Shown: in pieces, positions 9,449 to 22,942 of the stretch
How positions within the stretch are numbered: position 1 is the stretch's first letter
Layout of the letters: every line of letters starts with the position of its first letter
NCBI GenBank assembly: GCA_039619475.1
Contig: CM077115.1
Coordinates: 63,184,864 to 63,248,863 of the forward strand
DNA: 64,000 nucleotides
DNA from: Icerya purchasi
Lineage: Eukaryota > Arthropoda > Insecta > Hemiptera > Monophlebidae
Reading direction: 5' to 3'
The notes under the pieces: model-generated
What the model saw: the letters and a program-made list of their open reading frames with translations, nothing else
Databases searched by the model: none
What the model was told of the DNA's origin: nothing
Position numbers and translations under genes: made by a program

Positions 9449-12403
9449 ATGACATCTCTATTACAGTTCTGTCACAAAATTGAGTGTAACGAATACGAAA
9501 CCATAAAAAAATGGAATGCAGACATAAGTAGAAATTTTAACGGGAAAGACGAAAATAGTAAGAATATTATTAAAATAATCCATTTAAACATTCGAAGCAT
9601 TAGATGCAATTGGGATGAGTTATTAATACAAATTCATAAACAGGATGTTAGCGTAATAGTTCTTACCGAAATAAACATCAAAGAGCACGAGGCTGAATAT
9701 TATAACATAGAGGGTTATGAGAAATGTGTAATTGAGAAACCACCTAACCGTAATGGAGGAATAATGATTTTGGCGTCAAAGGCGTTCAGCTTCAAGGTGG
9801 TTCACGCGGGTAATTCTGCTGCTGATAGCATTACTGTAGAAATAAGCCTACCAAAAAATCAAAAAATTTACTTAATGGCAATTTATAGGTCACCGAGTAA
9901 CAACGTTGGTCACTTTCTACAGGAACTCGAAGAAAGACTGAAAAGATTAGATCGGAATACAAAATTTATTATCTGCGGAGATTTCAATATTAACACTGAT
10001 TCAAGGAGTAAAATAAATGATCAATTTCTGAACATCTTATCAAGACACGGTGGAATTCAGCTAATTAAAGGAACAACTAGAGAAGAGGTAAGATCAGGTC
10101 GTATTACCAAATCTTGTATAGATAACATCTTCATTAGACATTCAACAGAGAAAGTAATGGCGGGTATTATAAAGACAAAAATTTCAGATCACTACATAGT
10201 TTGTGGTGTACTATGTGTAGATAGAGACGAGAACTTGAAGACCGTTAGTACACGTGAAATCTATCTGAATGAGAACTTGTTAAAAGATAAAGTAAATGCT
10301 TATCACTGGCAAGGCTTGCTTGAGAAAAGAGAAGTGGAAGAATTAGTAAATAATTTAAAAGTAGTATTCAATAAACTTTATGACGATTGCAAATTTACTA
10401 GGCAGACAAGGAGGGAAAGGAGATACAATCCTATTGCAGTTTGGATGAATAGGAAAATATTAAATTTTATACATATTAGAGACCTATATTACAAAAGATG
10501 TAAAGGGAATAATATAAATAGAAGATATAAAGAACTATATAAGAAATACAGGAAATTAGTAAAGCAGGAAATAAGACAAGAAAAAGAAAAATATTACCAA
10601 CAGGAATTACTAAAAGCGAATAATAACATTAAAAAAACCTGGAAGATAATAGATCAAGTAGTGTGTAAAAAAAGGTTTATAATTATAGATGAGGCAATAG
10701 GGAAGAATTTTGATGGGTATCGCAATGCGGCGCGTGAATTTCAAAAATATTATATGGAGGCTATTGAAAATCTGAAACATAATTGTGATATTAGACTCAT
10801 TAGAACCGAGAACGTGAATACTACGGTTACGTCATTTTACATACCGAAAGCCACAAGTGAAAAGATAGAAAACATAATTAAGAAAATGAATAAGAATAAA
10901 GCCCAAGGAAATGATGGTATACGGGTGAAAGATGTAATTACACATGCAAAAAAGCTTGCTCCGCTGTTAACAAAAATTATTAATGAGTCTGTAAAAGAAG
11001 GTATATTCCCCAGGGAGTTAAAAGTAGGGATAATAAGACCAATATATAAAAATGGGGATAAATAACTCTGTGAAAACTATAGACCAATTACGTTAATATC
11101 AGTTATTGCTAAAGTGGTTGAGCACTATGTAGGTAACTATCTTAAATTGTACCTAGAAGAGAACAACCTAATATATCATGACCAATATGGGTTTAGAAAG
11201 GGGAAATCAACGGTAACTCTGCTTAGAACTTTTACATCTGCGATAAATAAGGGATTAGCATCCGGCAAACAATTTTTGATAGTCTTTCTAGACTTTACTA
11301 AGGCTTTTGATTTAGTGGATAGGGAAATATTGATAGAAGACCTAAGCAAAATTGGTATAACAGGGAGATATCTTAATTGGTTTAGATGTTATTTACATGA
11401 AAGGGAATGTTTAGTGAAAATTGGTAATGAATATAGTGATATGGGGAAAACGAAATATGGAGTAGGACAAGGAACTATATTAGCACCGTTACTGTTTTTA
11501 ATTTACATCAACTCCATTCACAATTGTATTATGAACGCCAAACTTTATGTATATGCTGATGACATTGCTCTGGTAATTGAACACCAAGACGTAGAAATAG
11601 CAGAAAGGCTGCTTCAGGAGGACTTGAATATGGTTTGCAGATGGGTACACGATAAAAAATTATTAATAAATGCCAAAAAATCAAAAGTGATGTACGTAAG
11701 AACACCGAGTAGATTTAGAAAGTTCGTGCCTAAAATAGTTTTGCACAAGACAGATTGCCTTCATGGATCGGAAGTATGCCGTTGTGAGCCGTTAGAAACG
11801 GCTGATAATTTCAAATACCTGGGAATAACATTCGATAAGGCGTTAACTTGGAGAGTTCACATAGATAACATTGCTAGGAAAATTAGGCAGACTATGCCGG
11901 CGTTATACAAATTAAAACAAGTTATGAATTACAAAACTACGAGACTGTATTTTGACTCATTAATAATGACTAGGATTAGATACGCGATCGAAATTTGGGG
12001 GGAGGCAAAAAAAACGGAATTAAGGAAAATTAGTAGGCTACAGAAAAGATGTTTAAAAATTTTGTTACCGAATTGGAGAAGTGCGAATCTTGTAACGAAT
12101 TCTACTTGGTGGGACAATAATAAAGAAATGTCGCCAAAAATGTTTATTTATTACAGTAAACTTTTAAGGCATAAAACAGAAAAAATAAGATTACCGACAA
12201 GGGAAAAGGTATATGGGACTAGGAACTTTGACAATTTATGTTTTATAAGACCTAAAGGGATTAATAATAAAATTGATAATGTTAACGAGGAAGTTATGAG
12301 TCATTTACTAGGTAACTTACCAAAGGAATTAAGAGACGAAAGTAATTTGAATATATGGAAAGACAAAATAAAAATATGGTTGATTGCATGGTGCAAAGAA
12401 TGA
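9449..12403 (+). pseudogene. Element 1 ORF2: AP endonuclease + reverse transcriptase, one nonsense codon
   Basis: 984 codons broken once: TAA at 11063-11065, in the GDK-stop-LCENYRPI context just before the conserved NYRPI block. Both halves are in the same frame. Endonuclease (about residues 45-260): LNIRSI, LTEINI, YRSPSN, CGDFNIN and the SDHYIVCG terminal motif. RT (about 470-800): NDGI, NYRPI, QYGFRKGKST, FLDFTKAFD, VGQGTILAPLLFLIYIN and the catalytic YADDIAL, then KYLGITFD. No RNase H. The protein would nick the target and prime cDNA synthesis there. It is intact apart from the stop, so recently active, or read error cannot be excluded. The 9449 ATG is the first before the endonuclease. 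Confidence 0.88.
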
Positions 12404-12739
12404 GAAATAGATAGCCATAGTAAAGGAACAGCGATAAGACGGGTAGTTGATTGAAAGAGTAAATAATTATAAATGATGTAATCAAAAAAAAAAAAAAAAA
12501 GGCTTATGTGAAAATATTGTGGTACGATGTGCGATGGGTATAAACGTTGTGAATTAAAATTAGACGTAGAATAGTAAAAATAGAAGTTAAGTTGAATTAA
12601 GTATTTAGATATAAGACGAATATGATGTATTAGATTTAAGATGTAGATGATGAATAAACGATATAATTATGTTGGGAACCCACAGACGGGCAATTGTGGG
12701 ACCCGCAAATTATTTACAAAAAAAAAAAAAAAAAAAAAA

Positions 12740-13529
12740 TACATTGCAAAGAAAATAAGAGCAGTTTTACCAACTTTATATACATTAAAGAATTATGCAA
12801 CAAATGCAACATTAAAAGTAGTTTATTATGCGCTAGTAGAGTCGAGGATCACATATGGAATTCAGGCATGGGGAATGGCGAGAAAAGCATACTTGGGGAA
12901 AATAAATAAACTGCAAATTAAATGCTTGAAATTAATAGGAAATCCTTAAAGGGAGAAACCGATAGTGAAATAATTAAAAAAGAAGTTGTAATGAGTATAA
13001 GAGGAATGTACTTATTACTGAAGATATGGGAGTACAAATCAGCAGAAAAGAAAATTGAATTGGAGAAAAGAATAAACACAGAATACGAGTTGAGGGAAAA
13101 ACTTTCGTACCAATTGCCGTTAGCAAGAACAAAGATGGGGGAGCAAACGGATAAATATAACTAAGATGTTGAATAAAATACCCAAAGAAATAATAGAGAA
13201 GGAAAAAATAGGGGAAAGAAAAAGGAAAATAAAGGAATGGCTTCAGGAAGAAGAAAATATAAAAAAAATAATAAACATAAAATAAAAAGACAAAGCGCAA
13301 CAAAAAAACTAGAAAAAAAAAAAACTTTGAATATAGAAAATAGAAATAGATTATTAAGTATTGATAAGTAAAATAGATAAAGTAAATATTACACTATTAT
13401 GTATATGTATAAGTTAATTTAAGATGATACAATGTCAAATAGGATAATTCGTCGATAAGCGTTTTTAGCTTGACAAAAATTTTTGTATGTAAAAAATTAT
13501 AAATACATATTTTTCAAAAAAAAAAAAAA
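12740..13529 (+). pseudogene. Element 2 LINE, RT C-terminus and 3' end (right half)
   Basis: Resumes at YIAKKIRAVLPTLYTLKNY directly after element 1's tail and runs through SRITYGIQAWG and KLQIKCLKL. Frame breaks follow near 12945 and 13160. A terminal IPKEIIEKEKIGERKRKIKE-type region corresponds to the end of element 1 ORF2, so the two families are related but distinct. A 3' UTR ends in a 14-A tail at 13516-13529. The insertion of element 1 between 7439 and 12740 restores a continuous motif when removed. Confidence 0.82.
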
Positions 13530-16500
13530 GGTAACCGATTTGTAGGGTATAGATGGAATGTAAGAAATAAGTTACAAGTACAATTGTGTGGGACTGGAAA
13601 CTTATTTTTAAATAAATCTATGGATAGAACGATCGTATACATCCCAACCTCCGAAAAAAGTAAGTTACCGTCCAGTCCTGTGCCTTCTGCTTTTTCAACT
13701 ATTTCAAACGTGTGCACTTGAAATTATAAGCTTCGGGTTCTCAATATATTTGGTTACAATAGGTACTGTATATTTATTTATATTGTTCAATGTCCCTTTT
13801 TTTAAGTAATGCAAATGGACGACTGTTTTTTTATGAAGATTATGATAAAATTTATCTGAAAGAAATCCAGGCAGGAGAAAGGTAGGAACAGATTAAATTA
13901 AGGTTTATATTATGCTGGAGGAAAGTTGTATTCATTTTCGGCAGAGGGTATTTAAGAAATTCAAGCTTATATCATGGTAGGTGAAACATCTTTTGCTCTA
14001 CAATAAAGCTGGAACGTCAGCTAAGATTTTTGTATAATAATATGATATATGGTTGGCACTAAGGATCATGTGAAGAACAGCATTGTGTATTGCATTAAGT
14101 AGTTTTAGTAAAGAATCAGTTGAAAAAAATTTTGGATGGATGTTAAATTTAAGGTTTGAAAAGAATTTAATTACATTTAAGGATTGAAGAAATTTAGATT
14201 TTAGTTTTGTTACATAAGGCTTCCTAGCCGATATCTGGCATTCATCAAAAGATATCAAGGAAACTGCTATTGTTTCAAATGGAATTAAGTTATTATACAG
14301 CTGCAAAGAGAAAAGCATGTGACCTTTGTAAAAAAAATAACCTATGTAGAGATCTTTAAAACCGGATAAGTCTAGTCCATTGTTTTCTAACTAGAGTAGT
14401 AATCTGTTGATAACTTTATATAGTACAAACTGAGCTAAGGATGCTAAAAACATGTTCCGATCATCATAAGCGAGTAGTAGGTTTATTATAGTCGACTACA
14501 TAATTTACTTAGGGAATAAATAGCGTAGCATTCAAGGCAAAATATTGAAGTACAACATCCTTTATTGAAGTTTCATTAGAAACTGATGAGCCGATTCGAA
14601 TCTTAATCCATCGATCGCTCAAATAATTGTGAACGTATAGAAAAAAATTCTTCACTGTGCCAGTAAATAGCCGGCAAAGAATGATGTCGGTTAAAAATAG
14701 TAATGTAAGAATACTACTGAGATGTCTATGTTAAGAAGTAATTCTATCGTTTGTCATTATACGAAAAAGTCTGGTAAAAGATTGAAATGTGTCAAATATT
14801 ATATACATCGGATTAGGATCTCTGATGATCCAATAGTAAACAAAATAAAAACCGTTTAATTTTTGCTTATTTCACTGCAGACAAAGAGGACGGAATTCAC
14901 CAATATTTTCCTGTCCCGGAGTTTTTACTGTTTATTTAGATGTAATGTATTTGTAACATCTCCCGTTGAAATCTAAACAGGTACCTTTAAATTTTTCTTG
15001 GTTTTATAGTTTTTCAGTGTGCGAAAGAAGGATGTCGAATTAAAACGTTTAAGAAATTCTTTCAAATCAATTTGGTAAAAAATCAAGAAGTTTTTACTTT
15101 GGCCGATTGTTCTATTTTTTTCTTTCTGCTGCTCATAGTTGTAGTCGCAGCCTGCGTATGACATATACGTTAGACACTGTAGACAGCGATCGCGGAAATT
15201 TGATTAATTCCTTTATTATCATTATTATACTTTCTCACTCCACAAATGACAAGTAATTTGTTATGTATTAGTAACTGAAATGAAGACTTGACGTTAATTC
15301 ACTAGAAACAGTTCAGCCCGAACAAGAACAAGAATTTGGCAGATCAGCTCAGCGAACTGGCACCTACGAACAGGGACAGAGTTATAGCCATGAAAATCAG
15401 CTAACGTAAAAAACTTTGTATTTTGTTGAGCACTAAACTTTTATTAAAACGGGAAAAAAAGAACTTTTCACCGTACAGAGTCTCTCGCAAATGTTCACGC
15501 TAAGAAGCGGAGAATCATCACTTGTATGGACCAATCGACTAACTTTGCAAAATGTGAATTATTACATATATTAAATTTAACAAAAATTCCCGGTTTGAAA
15601 AACTTTCCAATACTTGGTAAATAAAAGAATATTACCCAGCGACGATTATTATTAACGTAGGACTTGTTCTCGTAATTTGTTTTAATATTATTATTGTTGT
15701 TATTTTCGTTCTTATCCTTATTAATATTTAAGGTAACCTTTTTCAGTTCAGGTTCCCCGTTACGAGTATACAATCCGGCTCACAGTAACGTCAATTTTAT
15801 TTATCCTTTCTTTCTGAAAGACCATCAATATCCGTCTCAATTTTTAAATGCGGCTACCAAAATTCGCTATTTCAAACCTTTTATTTCCCTTCCTAGCGGC
15901 AAGATCATTAATTTCCGACTTCATTTTCTTATAATTTCTCTCCATATTTCCTCTTAACTCCCTTTTCGTCTTTACTCACAGTTCTTTGTCACTGCGCCCA
16001 CCGCTTTCACTATTCTCTCTTATCTGTTCCAACATTTTTGTTGCAACATCCTCATTATGGTTAAATCTGGCACACTATGATCTCGCGTTGTCGACGTAAC
16101 TTGACCGTGTGGGTGTCGTCTAGCATTAGCTTCACAGTGGTATTTTCTCTGCTTTACATGACTTATCATCCATGGAGCCACAGACGATGGTATTGGCCAC
16201 TTTCTTGAGTGAGATCTTTGTACGGCATGCTGAGCAGAAAGATTTAATTTTGAAATTTAAAGCCCGGGTTCGCTGAGCCGTTTTCATTCTTGAAAATTAA
16301 TTTATCCTTCAAATTTGACCTGATTAACAAACAAAAAAAATAAATTAGTAAGATGTATTAGAAAAAAGAGATGAAATAAAACCAATAAATTTATAATGCA
16401 ATAAAAACGTAAAATCTTATCCACTGCTGCTTCTCGTCATCCAATATTGTTCCTATTCTGCTGAGCTGCAGTTAGCTGTTTCCTGCTGTTATCATCTGCT

Positions 16501-16752
16501 TTTCTTCAATTCTAAGGTTTAATATCTTCCTCGCTGTTTGGGCTACCAATGTAAGAAATGGATGGTTACTGTTCTCAGGTGCTTATGTAAGATTGGTAGA
16601 TTCTCACAGCTAACTCTTTATTCATGAGTGCCAATGTAAGAAATATTTATTTTGTAGGCCCGGTTCGGACGCCAGTGAAATAAATCAGAAAAACAATTGT
16701 TTGTCTTCTCTGAGCATTAGACAATCTGAAAAAACTTACAGTTACAAAAAAC

Positions 16753-16786
<34 letters not shown>

Positions 16787-17869
16787 TCGCTTAATAAGAG
16801 CATAGATCATAGTGTTTTTTGCAAGAATTAATTAGATCGAGATAAGGAAAAAACCCCAAAGTAAAAAAAAAGAACGTGATAACAAAACTAAATAATTTAT
16901 TCACAAAACCAACTAGATTTATAAAATATTGTTTACGAAACTATAGTAATATGATATTACAACAACGACTTATGGCATAATATGTTAAAAACGATTAGAC
17001 TAAATAATTATAATTTTCATTTTTAGACAATGGGGCACTTTTAACATGAATGAGCGAATATTTCTTATTACTATTAACTGGTCTAAAGTAACAGCAGCAA
17101 CATGGAAATAAATCAACTCGCTGCTCAACTCTACTCGATATAGTCGATGTGCCGATTTGTACTGCAACCAAAAACACGAACAAAAGGCAGGATATTTACG
17201 GAAACCTAAATACGTTGAATATCATGGAAAATTGATTGCAAGTCGGCGAAAATATTTTTTTTACATACATAGACCTTATATAATTTCGTAAAATGAGATT
17301 TAGCTTGCACGAGGATCAAATTTTTCTTGTCATAGGAAATACAGTCGTTACTTAATAGAACGGAAACTCACATTTCAGCATCAAGAAATGGAAACAATCC
17401 TTTTATCAAATTCCGTTTACTCACATTTACTTTCTGATAGAAATTACTGTATTCATTGTAAAAAGAAATTTTCTGAACTATAAAATACACAGCCGATAGC
17501 CTTGAATCAATCAGTTTTTTAGAAGTTTTATCTGTTGTTTGATTCGTGCATTCTGTTTCCCGAATTTTAAATTAGGGCTCACTACTAGCTACTGGGAGAC
17601 GAAAACTCATTACCTGTAATATGGACGATACTGAATCAAAAATGGAGTTAAAAATATCGATGATGCAGACCCATTTGAGATACAACCAGACCAAGTATCA
17701 CAAAGTGTTCAATTTTTTTTACGATTCGATTTTTCACACTGTGACGGATTGGGTATCTGTAGTGCGATTTTTTGGCGATGTTCGAGTTATAGAAATATGT
17801 TCTTTGATAAAATCATTAATTCGTAGTCTGTCGAATTTCATTCGGCGTAATCGCGGGTTGTAGGTACCG
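13530..17869. other. No supported gene
   Basis: AT-rich sequence with only short open frames (for example 13998-14318 minus, 15694-15957 plus) that lack recognisable domains or codon structure. It contains the microsatellite at 16753. Confidence 0.5.
16753..16786. repeat. (AAT)n microsatellite
   Basis: About eleven tandem AAT units. Confidence 0.9.
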
Positions 17870-18620
17870 GAGATGCTTATCGGCTAAAACCAAGATTCCC
17901 GTACGCGGTCGAACGGACAGTTGTGTCGGGGTTGAGACTGTGTGCGTAGATATTGTTAGTAGCATCCGATAGCGGAGATAACTACACGCGCAAGAGCTAT
18001 GTAGAGCAACATCGAGCCGAGGGAAGATTTATAAAACCCCATAAAAGTCAGGCAGGGTGGCTAACGCGGTATCATTCGGAAGATGTACGAGAAACATCGA
18101 TATGTAATTATTACCGTTATCGCTTTTAATTGTTCTTCGATTATTCGGTTACAGTTAAATAGTTTCGATAGTTCGATTGCTCTAGTCGATCGCCAATCGC
18201 CACCGTGGCAACGTTTAAATTCTAGTCCGTATCGCTGTTTATAATGTAATTTTTGAAGACCATGCCGCGCGTTTTTTATTGAAATTTTATATAGTGCAGT
18301 AGTTTGTTTTTGTAGTCGTTTTTCCAGTCTTCATTATCAAATTCACGCATCCACTATTTTGTTTGATCGTTTTATTTTCTAATTTTCCCCCCGAAATATA
18401 CGGTAAGAAAGTCTCGTTATTGGACACGTGGTTCAGTGCTACCGTGACATCTCCGCGCAAAGAAGAGCCCGCCGACTGCTCCGTAGCAGTGAAATAGTTT
18501 TTTTTTGAAACCTTTTTTCTTTATGATAATTTTCTTTTAAAGCCTAATGCTTCGAGCGGAGATTTTCCGATTGTGATGCTGCGTGTGTCACTGGGGCCCG
18601 TGTTTTAGTAGTTTTTCGTA
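17870..18620 (+). repeat. Repeat Y, copy 1 (unclassified, LTR/leader-like)
   Basis: GC-richer than its surroundings. It shares at least five short blocks, in the same order and strand, with 20650-21520: a gcagggt block (about 18052), gttattggacacgtggtt (about 18416), gtgacatctcc (about 18447), aaagcctaatgct (about 18539) and a gattttccg block (about 18561). Spacing is similar in both copies. No open frame. The cgttattggacacgtgg junction resembles the passage from LTR end to primer site in retroelements, but no flanking LTR pair or polyprotein was found. Confidence 0.5.
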
Positions 18621-20649
18621 AATTTGAGTTCTTATCAATACATTATCGTAATACTCTGCGGCAATTAATTAATAGATTTTTCGGGTTTTAATCACATTAT
18701 TCTGATAGGCAGTATCGACTGTTTCAGGTCAGTGAGCGGACGAATATAAACGATGAGTTGTGTCAATTCAATTGGGCAGTGCGGAAGAAGGTCCTAAGTG
18801 GACAGCAACATTTAATTTAAAACTGAAAATGCGAGATTGTAATTGTAAAACGCAAAAATTCCGGGACGATATTGTGAAATAGTCAACAACATCTGTTACT
18901 GAAAATTAGCTGTATGATTTTGTAACGGGAAATTTATATTTACCAACGAAAACATCGATTACAAAAATTGATCGCTAACAATTATCAATTAATGGTCTCG
19001 CCGATCCGGTAATCCCTTTGCTTTCGAAATTGACTTTGTCTTTTTAATTATTATTTTTTCCCCCTACTGTACCGGTAAAAACCATAAACAGTGCTCGTGA
19101 TCCCAGCCATATGTTAGCTATACACTACTAACCTCATAATATACCGCAGTAACCTAGAGGGACTAATACATCCTTCCAGTGAGGGACTGAGTTAACGATA
19201 TCAGTTAATTATATAGAGCGGCAAGGCCATCATAGCTACTGATACGGATAAGGACGATCCATGAAACATTTCCAACTTCTATAATACTTCGGAAGATTCA
19301 AGAATGTTATTGGCTGCAGGGTAATTATCTCAACGTGTAATGTACATTATAGAAAGAAAAACATGGTAACCGATACCGTGGCCCATGAAACTCTGCCAAA
19401 CTATTGATAACCATTTCTTTTTTTTTCATTTATTAAATAAGTTATGGGTTTCACAGGGCAAGTATGCTCGTTGTATCAGTGCCTGTCACTCTTATTAACG
19501 TTCAGTTAAAATACAAAATTACAACTATACTTGCTTATTCTATACATTATAATATTAGTCAACTTAAGATTATATAAGTTATAGTACACACATGCAAACA
19601 CAGACACATGCCGTAAATACTCATCTGCACACCACTACACGAGAGTAGCTAAATATCTTCAAAATAAAAAAACCTGACCTTACTTTAAACAAAAAATGAC
19701 AAAGGAAGAAAACAGGAAAGGATGAGAATAAATAAACAAAAAGAGAAAAATAAAAGAAAATTATAAAATAGAAAGATTTGGGACGTATCTTCTTTACACC
19801 CAATTTTTCAGCCATTTCCTTACTTCCTTTTTCCACACACCATTTTCTTTCCCCTCTAGTATATAATTGGGGATTGTAATTATTAATTTAATTAAAACTG
19901 ATTCATCAGTGTTATCAATTCGTAGATTTACGCCTCGAGGATAAATGTAATATGTATTACTTTGGTTTCTTGTTAACCGAATTTTTACGGAGAAAAAGAG
20001 AAATGCCTTTTAAATTTCGATTTGCTTTTCAAGCACGACAAATTATATGTTATAGCTATCTGAACATTAAAATTTTCGGAAGATTTAATGGCATAATTTT
20101 AATTAGGGAATTTTATCTAAAATTTTCAAAATGTAATAACACATGATGATTTTGTCGACCAATTTTGCACGGATTGTTTTATAAACGACTAGCGAATCAT
20201 CATCTTGCCGGAATAAAAAAGCCAACACTTATTTTTAATCGTTTTGAATCTTTTGCTGGGACTTCTGAACATTTCGTACTTTAACTGCCGCTTATTAAAT
20301 ACAGTTGAACTTATCAATGACGTAAAAGGACCCTTTCATAGTTTTTGGTTTCGGAAGAACATCATTTGGAAGCATGAATGGGATTTGCGATATTGGTTAT
20401 CTGCCACGCACGCACACAATGTTTTAGAATTGTTATATACCAGTTGCGCTACGACTGCTTGCAAATTCACCGAATATTTTTGACCGGTTAAAGCTAAATT
20501 CGTTTTACCAAAAATACTGTTCAATTTATTTTCAGAATAAATTATACATATTGAGACGGATTCGGCAGTTGTAGCGGTTTAATTACGTTTTATACGGGTT
20601 CCGATAATGCTGTCCGAGGTAGAAATTATTATTTCGATTTGAATATCAT
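18621..20649. other. No supported gene
   Basis: AT-rich, with no domain-bearing frame and no clear repeat. Weak similarity to the segment after repeat Y copy 2 may extend a short way past 18620. Confidence 0.5.
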
Positions 20650-21520
20650 TTTATATTTCGGGTTTTCTCGGGCAGCAGAGATGACGGTGAATTGCGATCG
20701 GAGAAGATATTTCGACCGGGAAGCCTGGTTATCCCGAACGCAGCCGTTCTGTCGGCTGTGTTGCGGGGGTGAACTGGTTTCGCGGGGGAAATCGCGGTCG
20801 CGTTTACCGTCGAAACGTATAAGTACGGAGCGTGTAGCTACGAGAGTCGGAAGAGAATTTACAAAATCCCGGAAAGGCAGGGTAGCAGCCGTTTTATAAA
20901 TATAGTATAATATAAGATATTCTAGAAAATTCGACGGCGTTAGAATTAATTGATAAGGTACGGGGTAATTTTCAGCGATTCGACTATATCGTTTGGAATA
21001 GCCCATCGTGTACCGAAAAATCTTCGTTCGTTCGTGCGGTGCACTATAAATCGATAGTCGGATTAATTTTGCTGTCCACGCGAGTCGGTTCATTTCGCGA
21101 GAGAGTAATGAACTTTCGTTTTGGGTAATTATTATCGTAAGATCACGTCGTCGCGTGCATCTGTGTTAGCCTAGTCATCCGTAATTTGGACCGAAATTTC
21201 TTTTTTTTGTTTGTTTATTGTCATTTTTTGGAATTTGTTTCCCTTGTGTTTTTTTCTCTTGTGTAAATTATTTTTGAAATATATACGTGTTTTTCTAGAA
21301 GGCTTCGTTATTGGACACGTGGTTATCCCGTGACATCTCCACCGGGAGAAAATACCGCCATTGAACGGCGGAGTTCGCGAGTTCTTTTGTTTTGTATTTT
21401 TTTAGATATATATATTTTTTTTTTAAAAAGCCTAAAGCTCTGCTCGGTAGAGTTTTCCGGTCATGGTAAACCGTATTTTGCTACTGGCGCTCGTGCAATA
21501 GTTTTTATTACATTTTTTTT
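20650..21520 (+). repeat. Repeat Y, copy 2
   Basis: The same ordered blocks as copy 1: ggcagggtagc (about 20876), cgttattggacacgtggtt (about 21306), cgtgacatctcc (about 21329), aaaagcctaaagctct (about 21425) and gagttttccgg (about 21450). The overlapping open frames on both strands (20639-20899 plus, 20629-21093 minus) follow from high GC and CpG content and show no domain, so I do not call them genes. Confidence 0.5.
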
Positions 21521-22938
21521 ATTTATTTTTCTCGTACTTGCGAAGTAAGTCGATTCTCATAAATTGGTTCACATCAATATTCAAAAAATTTCGCGAAACA
21601 ACGTTCGAATAATTGTTCTACTATTATAATACCTTCCAAGAATACAATTGCAAGCTTCGGTGTGAGCTTTATCTGACAAATAAATGTCTCTTGTAACTGA
21701 CAGCTTTACCAGTCAACCCTTCAGATAACACCATTTCGGTATTTTTAGAATCGCTATACTGGATGTGTACTAGATTTTCGAACAAACATGTGAAATCTTA
21801 CAATATTCCAAAGGCACTGTCCAACTTAGAAAATATTATTTACGGCTGTTTCGCTGACGGATTGCTAATCAGACAAATATGAAATGAGAGTTTGCTTAAA
21901 GATTTGCGTTTAGATCGGATTTAGGCTTGCGACAAATTCCGTTCACTTCAGTAATTATATTGGTAACAAGTTATCTTACCGAATCTTTTTCGTTTAACAA
22001 TCCTTTCTTTTCCCGTCAGTTAAATTTTGACATCCGTATCGACAATTCTAGAAACTGCGTTTTTATAACTTTTTGGCTTCGATCAATTCTACCAAAGAAA
22101 CATCCAACTTTTCTCAGTTTCTGTATTAATATCGTCTGAACATCATTTACGAACTTCTTTAACTAAACGGTTAATATCTCGTTTAGTGAAACGAATCTTC
22201 CGATTTTAATTAGTTCTCGGCGACATTTTATAATGATATTCGGGAAACACAACGAAAAGAATAAATAAATTCACGTAACACTCCGGACTTACCTTCCAAG
22301 TATTCGACCCGAATACTAAAAATACATTTTTAATTAATGCTAACCGCGAAAATAAACAAAAGTGATGCGGGCAAAAAATTTTGTACTTGAACAAATCAAA
22401 ATGAAACGAATGTACAGTAAAAATATCTTGAAAAGAATTATTTCTCATAATTTAACGACAATATTGAAAACCCCCCAAACGAAGCGGCAAACTTTAAAGC
22501 AATTCATCGTTGCTTCATTTATTTTAATGAAAGCGGAATCCTTACGAAAACTGTTTCCATGAAAATTAACCATAAGAAAACCGTTTGAAAAAAATTAATA
22601 CGAATAAAAATGAAGGAATTACCACAAAGGGAAAAAAACAACCAAGAATGAATGACAGGCGCCTTAACAAACATACATCCCGACCGCCGCAAGTAATTGA
22701 AATAGGTAACAAATCGCCATTATGAAGTAAACAAAAACTATCACTGCACATCCGAATGAACAACCGAAAATAAACTACAAAAACGAATAAAATACGAAAA
22801 TATAATTAAACGGTAATAAAACAAAGTGAAACAAATATAATTGAAATAAATAAATAAATAATTACACATTTAACAGCGCAAAAAGACGATCCTGCTGTTC
22901 GCTATTGTAAAGCAACTAAAGTCGAAAACGGAACAAAA
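21521..22938. other. No supported gene
   Basis: AT-rich, short frames only. Confidence 0.5.
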
Positions 22939-22942
22939 TTAA

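Larger units (their letters stand above)
7440..12739 (+). mobile_element. Element 1: nearly full-length two-ORF LINE (CR1/Jockey-like)
   Basis: About 5.3 kb. It has a 5' UTR (7440-7732) containing an Inr-like TCAGTCG near 7471 and a T tract near 7660, then ORF1 (7733-8560), a long inter-ORF region (8561-9448), ORF2 (9449-12403) with endonuclease and RT but no RNase H, a 3' UTR and a 22-A tail at 12718-12739. An A tract at 12483-12499 is internal: the second copy (33.3-34.85 kb, minus) has the matching T tract at the same place. The 5' boundary is set by the break in element 2. No target duplication longer than about 1 nt is visible. Clade is inferred from motifs only. Confidence 0.88.

Noticed and set aside
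20629..21093. 154-codon minus-strand open frame and overlapping plus frame
   Set aside because: Both lie in the GC- and CpG-rich repeat Y copy 2, where stops are rarer. No domain, and copy 1 has no matching frame.
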